Counted from the first letter of the stretch, positions 1-5,595 are shown. The stretch is 5,729 nucleotides of DNA from Candidatus Altarchaeum sp. CG2_30_32_3053 (GCA_001873845.1 MNZY01000157.1:1-5729), one strand, 5' to 3'. The notes: generated by a model not told the origin, from the sequence alone. Translations and numbers: made by a program.

Positions 1-40
1 TTTGTATTTTAAATTTATTTATGAAAAATTTAATATAAAA

Positions 41-116
41 GAGGTGGCTCATTAGTCTAAGTACAGCGGTAGCTTTTAAAAAAGCTCCATAAAATTTATA
101 TATATGTAGCCACCAC
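41..116. repeat. Two-tier inverted repeat, possible structured RNA
   Basis: GGTGGCT (43-49) is complementary to AGCCACC (108-114). Inside it AGCTTT (71-76) pairs with AAAGCT (81-86) around a TAAA loop. The two single-stranded sides between the stems are 21 bases each. A second, weaker pair, GTAGGC (155-160) and GCCTAC (192-197), lies just to the right. The balanced arrangement and local GC content stand out from the AT-rich surroundings, so a small RNA or a protein-binding palindrome is possible. It fits no RNA family I recognise: no tRNA fold, no C/D boxes, and no clear H/ACA pocket geometry. Confidence 0.35.
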
Positions 117-252
117 TTATACACAGATTATTACACAAGAATACGATCTACTTTGTAGGCAGGTTATTATAGCAGTCTAATTAAATTAATGGCCTACTTC
201 TATTTGCTACTCAACCACCAACAAACAATAATTTAACAATAAATACATTTAT

Positions 253-276
253 TTTTTGTTTAACTTTTTGTTTAAC
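253..276. repeat. Perfect 12-base tandem duplication
   Basis: The unit TTTTTGTTTAAC occurs twice back to back (253-264 and 265-276). It lies outside any gene I can support and looks like replication slippage in T-rich sequence. Confidence 0.8.
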
Positions 277-372
277 TTTCCGAAAAAATCATTTAGTTTT
301 GAGCAGATAAATATTAGGATTGCTATAATAACATTTATAGAGCGATGAAAATGCCCCAAATTAAGCAAATTT

Positions 373-395
373 AAAATCAACAGATTTTCAAATAT
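373..395. repeat. Dispersed repeat copy 1
   Basis: A 23-base segment with core AAAATCAACAGATTTT recurs at 666-688 with a single C/T difference. The core is itself an inverted repeat (AAAATC and GATTTT around AACA). A separate shared 17-mer lies nearby: at 410-426 it is on the right of this copy, and at 654-670 it is on the left of the other copy. The order of the two shared blocks is therefore swapped between the locations. Confidence 0.7.
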
Positions 396-665
396 ACTGA
401 AACCTTTGGTTTTAATCTTTAAAAATAGTGCAAGCATTTTCGAAACGCAGAGTTTTGCAAATACACGAACGGAGTGAGCGTAACAGCGAGGTGATTTAAA
501 ACTTTGTTTTAAATATATCCCGAGTTTCCCACCCCAGCGTAAAAGTTTGAGCGTATTTTTGTTGTTAATTATAATTAATTTTGTAAATTTTTAAAATTAC
601 CCGTAAATTTTTTGATGTTGGGAAAGATGGGTTAAATATACTAAAAATTAAATTTTTAATCTTTA

Positions 666-688
666 AAAATCAACAGATTTTTAAATAT
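666..688. repeat. Dispersed repeat copy 2
   Basis: This is the second copy of the element at 373-395, differing only at one position of the 23. The shared 17-mer (654-670) overlaps its left edge by a few bases. The function is unknown. It could be a remnant of a small mobile or palindromic element, or a local duplication. Confidence 0.7.
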
Positions 689-828
689 CCGGGTCAGAGA
701 GAGTATATTTAAAAATTGTGTCCATTTTGAAATCTCCGAATGAAATGAGGTGCTTTTAAACCCCTCACAAATCAGAAAACTAAATGAATTTTTAAAATAA
801 CTTTGTCCATGCTTCTAAATCATAAATA

Positions 829-836
829 TTTATATT
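829..836 (+). promoter_or_regulatory. Candidate TATA box for tRNA-Glu
   Basis: TTTATATT is centred about 42 bases before the tRNA. Archaeal initiation about 25 bases downstream would give a 5' leader of roughly 18 bases, to be removed by RNase P. The surroundings are so AT-rich that the assignment is tentative. Confidence 0.35.
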
Positions 837-874
837 CCTAAACATAATTATTTGTGATTTTAAAGAATAATTTT

Positions 875-947
875 GCTCCTGTAGTCTAGCCAGGCAGGAT
901 AACGGACTTTCGATCCGTCGACTCGGGTTCAAATCCCGGCAGGAGCA
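875..947 (+). tRNA. tRNA-Glu (anticodon UUC)
   Basis: A full cloverleaf can be drawn by hand. The acceptor stem GCTCCTG/CAGGAGC (875-881 and 940-946) is followed by discriminator A947. The D-stem is 884-887/897-900 with GG at 893-894. The anticodon stem 902-906/914-918 closes the loop CTTTCGA, with anticodon TTC at 909-911. The T-arm has loop TTCAAAT between 923-927 and 935-939. There is no intron, and CCA is not encoded (the next bases are ATA), so it must be added after transcription. It decodes GAA/GAG for glutamate. The last 19 bases are also the antisense of the 3' end of the convergent composite gene, including that gene's stop codon. Confidence 0.97.
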
Positions 948-3040
948 ATAAATTTTAAAATTTCCTCTTTCTTTTTTAAGGCATCCTGATATGCTTTATC
1001 CACATTTTTCTTCATTTCCTCAAATTTCCCTGGTGCTTGCTCGCCGACAACCTTCTTGATTTTTGTATATGCTGACTCTCTAAACAACGGCTCAATTGCT
1101 TTTTCATTATTATTTTCATCTGTCAGCAAAATTTTTCCTTCTCTCTTACTTTCTATAACCTCTCCGATTTCATCAATTTCAATTCCTGCATTCCTTAAAA
1201 TTTTAATAATTTCGCCGCAGTTTTCAGGAGGAACAAAAAGCATTAGTGAATCAAGAGAAACGCCCAGATAGTCAATATTTAAATTTTTAAGCATGTTATA
1301 GACTTTTTTGTTTATTAAATTTTTGATTTTTGGTCCGTAAAATTTTATAGAGACATTCTTTTTCAGACCATCTTCCTTTAATGAATGCCCGCAATATTCT
1401 TTTATTTTACACCACATACACTGCGGATTTCTCGGCAGACAGACATTCTGCCCGTGCTGAACAAATATGTAATTAATTGTTTTCCAGTAGTCCTTTGGTA
1501 AAATTTTTTTCAGTTCATTCTCTGTCTCGGCTGGATTTTCTGTATTCATTATTCCGAGACGATTTGAAATGCGATGAACATGGGTATCAACGGGAATCGC
1601 CTGCCTGTTAAATCCGAATGTTAACACACAGTTTGCTGTTTTTCTTCCGACACCATTTAATTTTAACAGGTCATATTCATTGTCAGGAACCTTGCTGTTG
1701 TATCTTTCAATCAAAATTTTTGAAATTCCAGCAATTCGTTTTGCTTTTGTCTTATAAAAATTTACTCCTTTTATTGCATTTTCTATTTTATCTATCTTAC
1801 ATTTTAAAACATCTTCGGGCTTTGAAATAAATTTAAATAAATTTTCCGCTGCCTGTTTTGTTCTCTCATCTTTTGTTCTCTGGGATAAAATCGTTGAAAT
1901 CAAAACATTAAATGGCTCTTTGCTTGGGTAAAAAAATTCTTCATAGTCGTTATTTAAAATTTCAATAATATTTATTATTTTTTCTTTGTCTCTGTCTTTT
2001 TCTGCATTCAGTAAATTTAGAACCTCATAAGCATCTCCCCTGATTCCTCCATTTGTCACATCAAGCATCGCGTTGGTCTTATGCAGTAAATTTTTCTCGT
2101 GCAAAATTTTACACGCTTTTATAAATGAGATGTTCATCGTTTCAGGAACGACATCAAAATTTCCGGAATAAATTGCAGTTGTTGCTATTGTTCCGCCTCC
2201 TGCCCCGCCTGTCATTAAAATTTTATCTCCAACCCGGACATTTTTTCTTGCCTTAATGAAATTTGCATCGTTTATAATTCCGACAGCACCAACACAGGAA
2301 ACCATCCTCTCTCCGATAACCATATCCCCGCCTATTCTTAATGTTGAGCCGGCAACTAACGGAACATCCGCCAGTTCGCTGACTACAGAAATTCCTGCAA
2401 CAAAGTCAAACAGCCGTCCGACATCGCCGTCATCTGCCAAATGCAGGTCATCAAGCAATGCAACCGGTTTCGCTCCTTTTACATAAATGTCTCTTAATGA
2501 CGCTCGTGCGACATGAAAGCCGGCAATAAAAGGATATTCTGATAAACGGGAATGCGTGCCATCTACTGAAACAACGATAAATTTTTCGTTTTCTTTTTTT
2601 TCGTTTTCTTTGTCTTTTCCGTTTTCTCCGATGCAGACAATGCCTGCATCGTCATGCTCTTTTGCACCAACAACAACATTATTAAATTTTCCGCTGATAT
2701 TATGCGATGCTATACTGCAAATTTTTTCATGAACAAAGAAATCACCTTTACCTCTGCTTCCAACCCCGATTTCTCCCATGCTGACATTTGACTTTGGAAA
2801 ATTCAGCAGGTCATTCAGAAATTTATTGTCAATATTCCGGTTGGTTTTCTTTACTTCTTCCAGGACCGCTTCTGCAAGTAATTTTGCTTTATCTATATTG
2901 TCTATGTTGTCTTTGTTGTCTTTGTTGTCTTTGTCAGAGTTAAATTTTATCTTTAAAATTAAAGACGAGATTTCGGTTAAAATTTCTTCTTCACTTATTC
3001 CTTTTTTTAGCTCACGCCTGCAATAACCTTCAATATCCAT
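929..3040 (-). CDS. AIR-synthase-related protein with endonuclease III inserted
   Basis: This 703-residue protein is one protein nested inside another. The outer part is an ATP-binding PurM/SelD/HypE-superfamily protein of the archaeal AIR-synthase-related group, whose reaction is unknown to me. It shows a Gly-rich GVGSRGKGDFF (92-102), a DDAGIV acidic motif (130-135) expected to bind Mg-ATP, and SVDGTHSR onward (from 158). Its C-terminal domain opens with GDKILMTGGAGGG (about 271-283) and DVTNGGIRGDAYE (327-339). Residues 343-558 are a complete endonuclease III. The outer fold then resumes (562-697) with LGVSLDSL and PLFRESAYT. The start at 3040 is chosen because MDIEGY matches the family N-terminus as I recall it and a TATA-like box lies 25 bases upstream. 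A longer frame from 3085 would need translation of the promoter. Low-complexity inserts lie at 34-53 and 139-153. The last residues, APAGI, are encoded by antisense tRNA sequence. Confidence 0.9.
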   Translation of the reverse strand: MDIEGYCRRELKKGISEEEILTEISSLILKIKFNSDKDNKDNKDNIDNIDKAKLLAEAVLEEVKKTNRNIDNKFLNDLLNFPKSNVSMGEIGVGSRGKGDFFVHEKICSIASHNISGKFNNVVVGAKEHDDAGIVCIGENGKDKENEKKENEKFIVVSVDGTHSRLSEYPFIAGFHVARASLRDIYVKGAKPVALLDDLHLADDGDVGRLFDFVAGISVVSELADVPLVAGSTLRIGGDMVIGERMVSCVGAVGIINDANFIKARKNVRVGDKILMTGGAGGGTIATTAIYSGNFDVVPETMNISFIKACKILHEKNLLHKTNAMLDVTNGGIRGDAYEVLNLLNAEKDRDKEKIINIIEILNNDYEEFFYPSKEPFNVLISTILSQRTKDERTKQAAENLFKFISKPEDVLKCKIDKIENAIKGVNFYKTKAKRIAGISKILIERYNSKVPDNEYDLLKLNGVGRKTANCVLTFGFNRQAIPVDTHVHRISNRLGIMNTENPAETENELKKILPKDYWKTINYIFVQHGQNVCLPRNPQCMWCKIKEYCGHSLKEDGLKKNVSIKFYGPKIKNLINKKVYNMLKNLNIDYLGVSLDSLMLFVPPENCGEIIKILRNAGIEIDEIGEVIESKREGKILLTDENNNEKAIEPLFRESAYTKIKKVVGEQAPGKFEEMKKNVDKAYQDALKKKEEILKFIAPAGI
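961..977 (+). terminator. T-rich tract after tRNA-Glu
   Basis: A pyrimidine-rich run ending in six T (972-977) begins 14 bases beyond the tRNA 3' end, on the tRNA's strand. Archaeal RNA polymerase commonly terminates at such oligo-T runs. If it is used, termination happens inside the antisense of the neighbouring coding region. Confidence 0.4.
1367..2014 (-). other. Nested endonuclease III domain
   Basis: About 216 residues (343-558 of the composite) align by eye over the whole length of E. coli Nth (about 211 residues). Visible are ISTILSQRTKDE (381-392), typical of archaeal forms, and the helix-hairpin-helix LNGVGRKTANCVL with the catalytic Lys at 467. PVDTHVHRISNRLG follows, with the catalytic Asp at 485, 18 residues after the Lys as in E. 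coli (K120/D138). The iron-sulfur loop is C534-X6-C541-X2-C544-X5-C550, the canonical Nth spacing. Members remove oxidised pyrimidines from DNA and cut at abasic sites in base excision repair. The part begins after a charged linker (NAEKDRDKEK). No ATG, GTG or TTG codon lies at its boundary, so it is probably made only as part of the larger protein. Confidence 0.93.
2896..2934 (-). repeat. 9-base coding tandem repeat
   Basis: About four units of 9 bases, three of them identical, encode the stretch DNKDNKDNIDNIDK (composite residues about 38-51). The period is a multiple of three, so copy-number change keeps the frame. The encoded segment is charged and probably unstructured, and it lies between two predicted N-terminal helices ahead of the ATP-binding core. 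Confidence 0.8.
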
Positions 3041-3060
3041 TTTAAAATGTGTGTGCAAAG

Positions 3061-3068
3061 AATATAAA
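3061..3068 (-). promoter_or_regulatory. TATA box of the composite gene
   Basis: On the minus strand TTTATATT is centred about 25 bases before the ATG at 3040. That is the distance at which archaeal transcription would begin at or next to the start codon. The mRNA would then be leaderless, which fits the absence of a Shine-Dalgarno motif and supports 3040 as the start. Confidence 0.55.
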
Positions 3069-3073
3069 TGAGG

Positions 3074-3099
3074 ACAGATAAACAATAACAGATAAACAA
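3074..3099. repeat. Short direct repeat upstream of the composite gene
   Basis: ACAGATAAACAA occurs at 3074-3085 and again at 3088-3099, a period of 14. It sits immediately upstream of the TATA-like box, where activator or repressor sites are usual in Archaea. Slippage is an equally good explanation. Confidence 0.55.
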
Positions 3100-3111
3100 A
3101 TACTGAATGTT

Positions 3112-3117
3112 AAAAAA
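3112..3117 (-). terminator. Oligo-T terminator after the AAMDC gene
   Basis: The minus strand has a run of six T starting 21 bases after the stop codon at 3138, with no clear hairpin before it. This is a plausible archaeal intrinsic terminator. It would separate the carboxykinase-AAMDC transcript from the composite gene. Confidence 0.45.
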
Positions 3118-3137
3118 GACATAAATAAGACATAAAT
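3116..3137. repeat. Perfect 11-base tandem duplication
   Basis: AAGACATAAAT occurs twice in a row (3116-3126 and 3127-3137), directly after the AAMDC stop codon and overlapping the candidate terminator run. Confidence 0.75.
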
Positions 3138-3491
3138 TTAGCAGGTCATATGTATAATTCCCGAATCATCTCCTCCAAATTTTGTTTTCATTTTTGCAAG
3201 TTTTCCCGTCTCGTATTTTTCTAATTTTATTCCTTTTTCTTTCAGATACTTTGTTCCATCTTCCTCTACAGAAACCATTCCGCTTTCTCCCGTGCCGATT
3301 ATAACCCTTTTTGTATTTTCTCTTAAAATTTTTTCTAATTCTTCTTTTGGAATCCTGTGCGATGTCCCGGACAATCTCTTTGAAATACCTTTATCCCTTT
3401 TATAAATTTCTCCGTTTATTATCCACAAATCATGGATGTATTCTTTGCCTTCAATTTTTATCCGTCCGAAAGAGTATCCATCTACTTTCAT
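3138..3491 (-). CDS. AAMDC/Mth938-like domain protein (DUF498 family)
   Basis: This is a 117-residue, single-domain, probably cytoplasmic protein. It has the marks of the Mth938 family, which includes archaeal MTH938, human AAMDC and the complex I assembly factor NDUFAF3. Visible are FGRIKIEGKEYIHDL near the N-terminus (about 8-22), the conserved GTSHRIPKEELE in the middle (42-53), VIIGTGESG (64-72), and the characteristic end IIHMTC. MTH938 ends in nearly the same residues. The length is normal for the family and there is no signal peptide or membrane segment. No reaction is established for prokaryotic members, and I see no catalytic motif. The gene starts 30 bases after the carboxykinase stop on the same strand with no terminator between, so they are probably co-transcribed. 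No Shine-Dalgarno is visible before the ATG. Confidence 0.92.
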   Translation of the reverse strand: MKVDGYSFGRIKIEGKEYIHDLWIINGEIYKRDKGISKRLSGTSHRIPKEELEKILRENTKRVIIGTGESGMVSVEEDGTKYLKEKGIKLEKYETGKLAKMKTKFGGDDSGIIHMTC

Positions 3492-3521
3492 CTTTAAATT
3501 TTGAAATCTTATGAGTTTTTC

Positions 3522-5351
3522 TTATTTTTTCAACCGTTCTCGTAAATTGTTTAATTCCTTTATTAATTCCTTCGGCATCCTGTCAAATTTACTGAAAAAT
3601 TTATCTATTTCATCTGCCTCTTTAAGCCATTCCTGGACATCAATGTTTAACAATTCTTTTATGTCCTGTTTGCTTATTTCTATTCCTTTTGTATTTATTG
3701 CATCTGCTGCTGGAATATAGCCGACAGGAGTTTCAACTGCTTCTTTTTCTTTATTATTGCTAAAAGTATCACATCGCTTTATAATCCACTCAATAACCCT
3801 TAAATTTTCACCATATCCGGGCCATAAAAATTTTCCTTCTCTGTTTTTCCTGAACCAGTTAACAAAGAATATTTTCGGAGGAAATTTCATACGCTTTCCA
3901 ATGTCTAACCAGTTGGTAAAATAGTCCCCCATATTGTATCCGCAAAACGGTATCATTGCCATCGGGTCATTTCGGACAACCTTTCCAACTCCCATTGCTG
4001 CTGCGGTTGTCTCTGATCTCAAACTTGCACCAATAAAAACCCCGTGCTGCCAGTTAAATGATTCATAAACAATTGGTACAACGCTTTCTCTTCTTCCACC
4101 AAAAAGGATTGCTGAAATCGGAACTCCCTTCGAATTTGAAAATTCATGAGATACTACAGGACACTGTGATATTGGTGCTGTAAATCTGCTGTTCGGATGT
4201 TCTCCTGGAACAAGGTTTCCCTTTTCATCTTTCATATCTTTTGTCCATGCATCACCTTTCCAGTCAATTCCCTTGTCAGGTGGGTCTTCCATTCCTTCCC
4301 ACCAGACGGTATTATCTTCTTTCAGAAGAACATTTGTGAATATAGTATTTTTCTTAATTGTCAGCATTGCATTCTTGTTTGTTTTTATATTAGTTCCGGG
4401 AACAACCCCAAAAAATCCTGCTTCAGGATTAATTGCCCATAGTCGGCTATCATCTCCAATGTACATCCAGGCAATATCATCTCCTATTACTCTTACTTTG
4501 TAGCCAGAAAGGGACTCTGGAGGAATTAGCATAGAGAGATTTGTCTTTCCGCACGCACTTGGAAATGCTCCTGCGATATAAAATTTTTTTCCGTCAGGTG
4601 TTTGAATATCAGCTAAAAACATATGTTCTGCCATCCATCCTTCTTTTCTACTAAGATAGCTTGCAATACGAAGTGCAAGGCATTTTTTGCCCAATAAAAC
4701 ATTTCCGCCGTAACCAGAATTTACGCTCATTATGGTATTATCCTCAGGAAAATGGCAGATTCTCCGTTTTTCCAGATTGAGCTCGCCTTTTGAGTGAAGC
4801 CCTTTGGTAAAATTATTTTCTATGATATCGTCTGCTACAATTCTTCCGGTATGTGTCATTATTCTCATATTTAAAACAACATAGATACTATCTGTAAGTT
4901 CTACCCCTATTTTATTCATTTTTGATCCAGGAACACCCATCATAAACGGAATGACATACATTGTTCTTCCTTTCATCGAATCTCTAAAATAACCGCTTAA
5001 TTCTTCATACGCATCTTCAGGAGATTTCCAGTTGTTTGTAGGACCTGCATCTTCTTTTTTTGTTGTGCAGATATAAGTCAAATGCTCGGTTCTCGCGACA
5101 TCATTTATGGCAGTTCTGTGCAATATGCATCCTGGAAATTTTTCTTGATTTAATTCAATTAATTCACCGCTTTTAACTGCCTCGCCGGTAAGAAATTTTT
5201 TTTCTTCTTCCAAACCGTCACAAAAGTAAATTTTATCTGGATTGCAAATTTCTGCTGATTTATTTACAAATTCTAATACATATTTATTTGTAATATAATT
5301 ATTGACATATTTGTTCAAATTTTCCATTTTAATTGTATTCAAATTTTCCAT
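3522..5351 (-). CDS. pckG: Phosphoenolpyruvate carboxykinase (GTP)
   Basis: Converts oxaloacetate plus GTP to phosphoenolpyruvate, CO2 and GDP, the entry step of gluconeogenesis, in the cytoplasm. Numbering here is from the ATG at 5351 (609 residues; the family is around 600). The sequence follows GTP-type enzymes throughout: NDVARTEHLTYIC with the substrate Arg (about 87), EDAGPTNNW, and GYGGNVLLGKKCLALR with a metal-binding Lys. Next come WMAEHM with the metal His (about 243), the P-loop FPSACGKTNL (263-272) with the active-site Cys at 267, GDDIAWM (290-296), FGGRR, and GDYFTNWL. It resembles bacterial GTP enzymes (for example the mycobacterial one) more than the Pyrococcus type as I recall them. 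The start is uncertain. The frame opens upstream to a TTG at 5390, and a 24-base duplication supplies two ATGs in near-identical context (5351 and 5327). The shorter form has 601 residues. Homology begins only after both. Confidence 0.95.
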   Translation of the reverse strand: MENLNTIKMENLNKYVNNYITNKYVLEFVNKSAEICNPDKIYFCDGLEEEKKFLTGEAVKSGELIELNQEKFPGCILHRTAINDVARTEHLTYICTTKKEDAGPTNNWKSPEDAYEELSGYFRDSMKGRTMYVIPFMMGVPGSKMNKIGVELTDSIYVVLNMRIMTHTGRIVADDIIENNFTKGLHSKGELNLEKRRICHFPEDNTIMSVNSGYGGNVLLGKKCLALRIASYLSRKEGWMAEHMFLADIQTPDGKKFYIAGAFPSACGKTNLSMLIPPESLSGYKVRVIGDDIAWMYIGDDSRLWAINPEAGFFGVVPGTNIKTNKNAMLTIKKNTIFTNVLLKEDNTVWWEGMEDPPDKGIDWKGDAWTKDMKDEKGNLVPGEHPNSRFTAPISQCPVVSHEFSNSKGVPISAILFGGRRESVVPIVYESFNWQHGVFIGASLRSETTAAAMGVGKVVRNDPMAMIPFCGYNMGDYFTNWLDIGKRMKFPPKIFFVNWFRKNREGKFLWPGYGENLRVIEWIIKRCDTFSNNKEKEAVETPVGYIPAADAINTKGIEISKQDIKELLNIDVQEWLKEADEIDKFFSKFDRMPKELIKELNNLRERLKK

Positions 5352-5363
5352 TTTAATTGTATT
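5316..5363. repeat. 24-base tandem duplication over the pckG start
   Basis: Two perfect 24-base copies lie end to end (5316-5339 and 5340-5363). Read on the minus strand each encodes NTIKMENL in frame, so the ATG and its near-identical surroundings are present twice. This makes the true start undecidable from sequence alone. Confidence 0.95.
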
Positions 5364-5371
5364 TATATTGA

Positions 5372-5388
5372 CAAAAGTTTCCCATTTC
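5372..5388 (-). promoter_or_regulatory. 17-base promoter-proximal element, pckG side
   Basis: On the minus strand this reads GAAATGGGAAACTTTTG, preceded by a TATA-like AACTATAAAT (about 5389-5398). The same 17 bases occur in the opposite direction at 5579-5595, also preceded by AACTATA. It lies between the TATA-like box and the expected transcription start, a position suited to a repressor site. It also overlaps the TTG that opens the longest carboxykinase frame, which argues against that TTG being the start. Confidence 0.5.
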
Positions 5389-5397
5389 AATTTATAG
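5389..5397 (-). promoter_or_regulatory. Candidate TATA box for pckG
   Basis: The minus strand reads CTATAAATT about 40 bases before the ATG at 5351. It would place the transcription start near 5368 with a leader of about 17 bases. Other TATA-like stretches exist at 5421-5428 and 5436-5448, so the choice is tentative. This one is favoured because it is shared with the inverted copy at 5565-5571. Confidence 0.35.
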
Positions 5398-5453
5398 TTC
5401 TTGTTATCAATTTTGTTCGATTTTATAATTTTTATCGTATTATAAAATATGAG

Positions 5454-5500
5454 ATTTACTTATCTGGAAAGTATAAAATTTACTTATCTGGAAAGTATAA
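5454..5500. repeat. Second 24-base-period tandem repeat, upstream of pckG
   Basis: A 23-base sequence containing CTTATCTGGAAAGTATAA is present twice, at 5454-5476 and 5478-5500, with one base between, giving a 24-base period. It lies just upstream of the cluster of TATA-like sequences before the carboxykinase gene. It may be a duplicated activator-binding site or a slippage product. Confidence 0.9.
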
Positions 5501-5578
5501 CAATTTTAGTTAAGATTTGTCCGAAGGGCTTTCTTATCAAATATTTTTAAATAAACAAATAATTAACTATATTTTTGC

Positions 5579-5595
5579 GAAATGGGAAACTTTTG
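5579..5595 (+). promoter_or_regulatory. 17-base element, inverted copy
   Basis: GAAATGGGAAACTTTTG on the plus strand is identical to the minus-strand element at 5372-5388. AACTATA lies 7 bases before it (5565-5571). It may be a promoter pointing right, towards the small palindromic region or a gene beyond the window. Confidence 0.45.

Larger units (their letters stand above)
1..874. other. Gene-free region left of the tRNA
   Basis: I see no convincing protein gene here. Open frames are short, rich in Lys, Leu, Ile and Asn, and match no family I recognise. The stretch is AT-rich with a few more GC-rich islands, around 41-116, 465-490 and 515-540. It contains several inverted repeats, a perfect 12-base tandem duplication (253-276), a pair of 23-base near-identical dispersed repeats (373-395 and 666-688), and a shared 17-mer (410-426 and 654-670). 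A 9-base-pair inverted repeat with a TTT loop lies at 494-514. The last part carries the likely promoter of the tRNA gene. An unrecognised structured RNA in the first 200 bases is possible but not demonstrated. Confidence 0.6.

Noticed and set aside
326..403. Possible C/D box small RNA (GCGATGA followed by CTGA)
   Set aside because: Only one imperfect C-like and one D-like box are visible, with no convincing C' and D' pair or terminal stem.
249..437. A 62-codon minus-strand open frame with one hydrophobic stretch
   Set aside because: Its sequence is what AT-rich non-coding DNA yields (Leu, Ile, Lys, Asn). It overlaps a dispersed repeat and a 12-base tandem duplication, has no promoter or family match I can see, and resembles no known small protein.
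929..3040. The nuclease part as an intein or self-splicing insertion
   Set aside because: The insert is a helix-hairpin-helix glycosylase with an iron-sulfur cluster. No intein splicing motifs (N-terminal Cys/Ser block, C-terminal His-Asn) or homing endonuclease motifs are visible at the borders.
3041..3085. A longer start for the composite protein, adding 15 residues
   Set aside because: The extra residues do not match the family, whose N-terminus as I recall it resembles MDIEGY, and the extension covers the TATA-like box, placing it before the likely transcription start.
5352..5390. A TTG start for the carboxykinase at 5390
   Set aside because: TTG is a weak start, it lies in the 17-base element that also exists as a non-coding inverted copy, and ATGs nearer to the conserved region are available.
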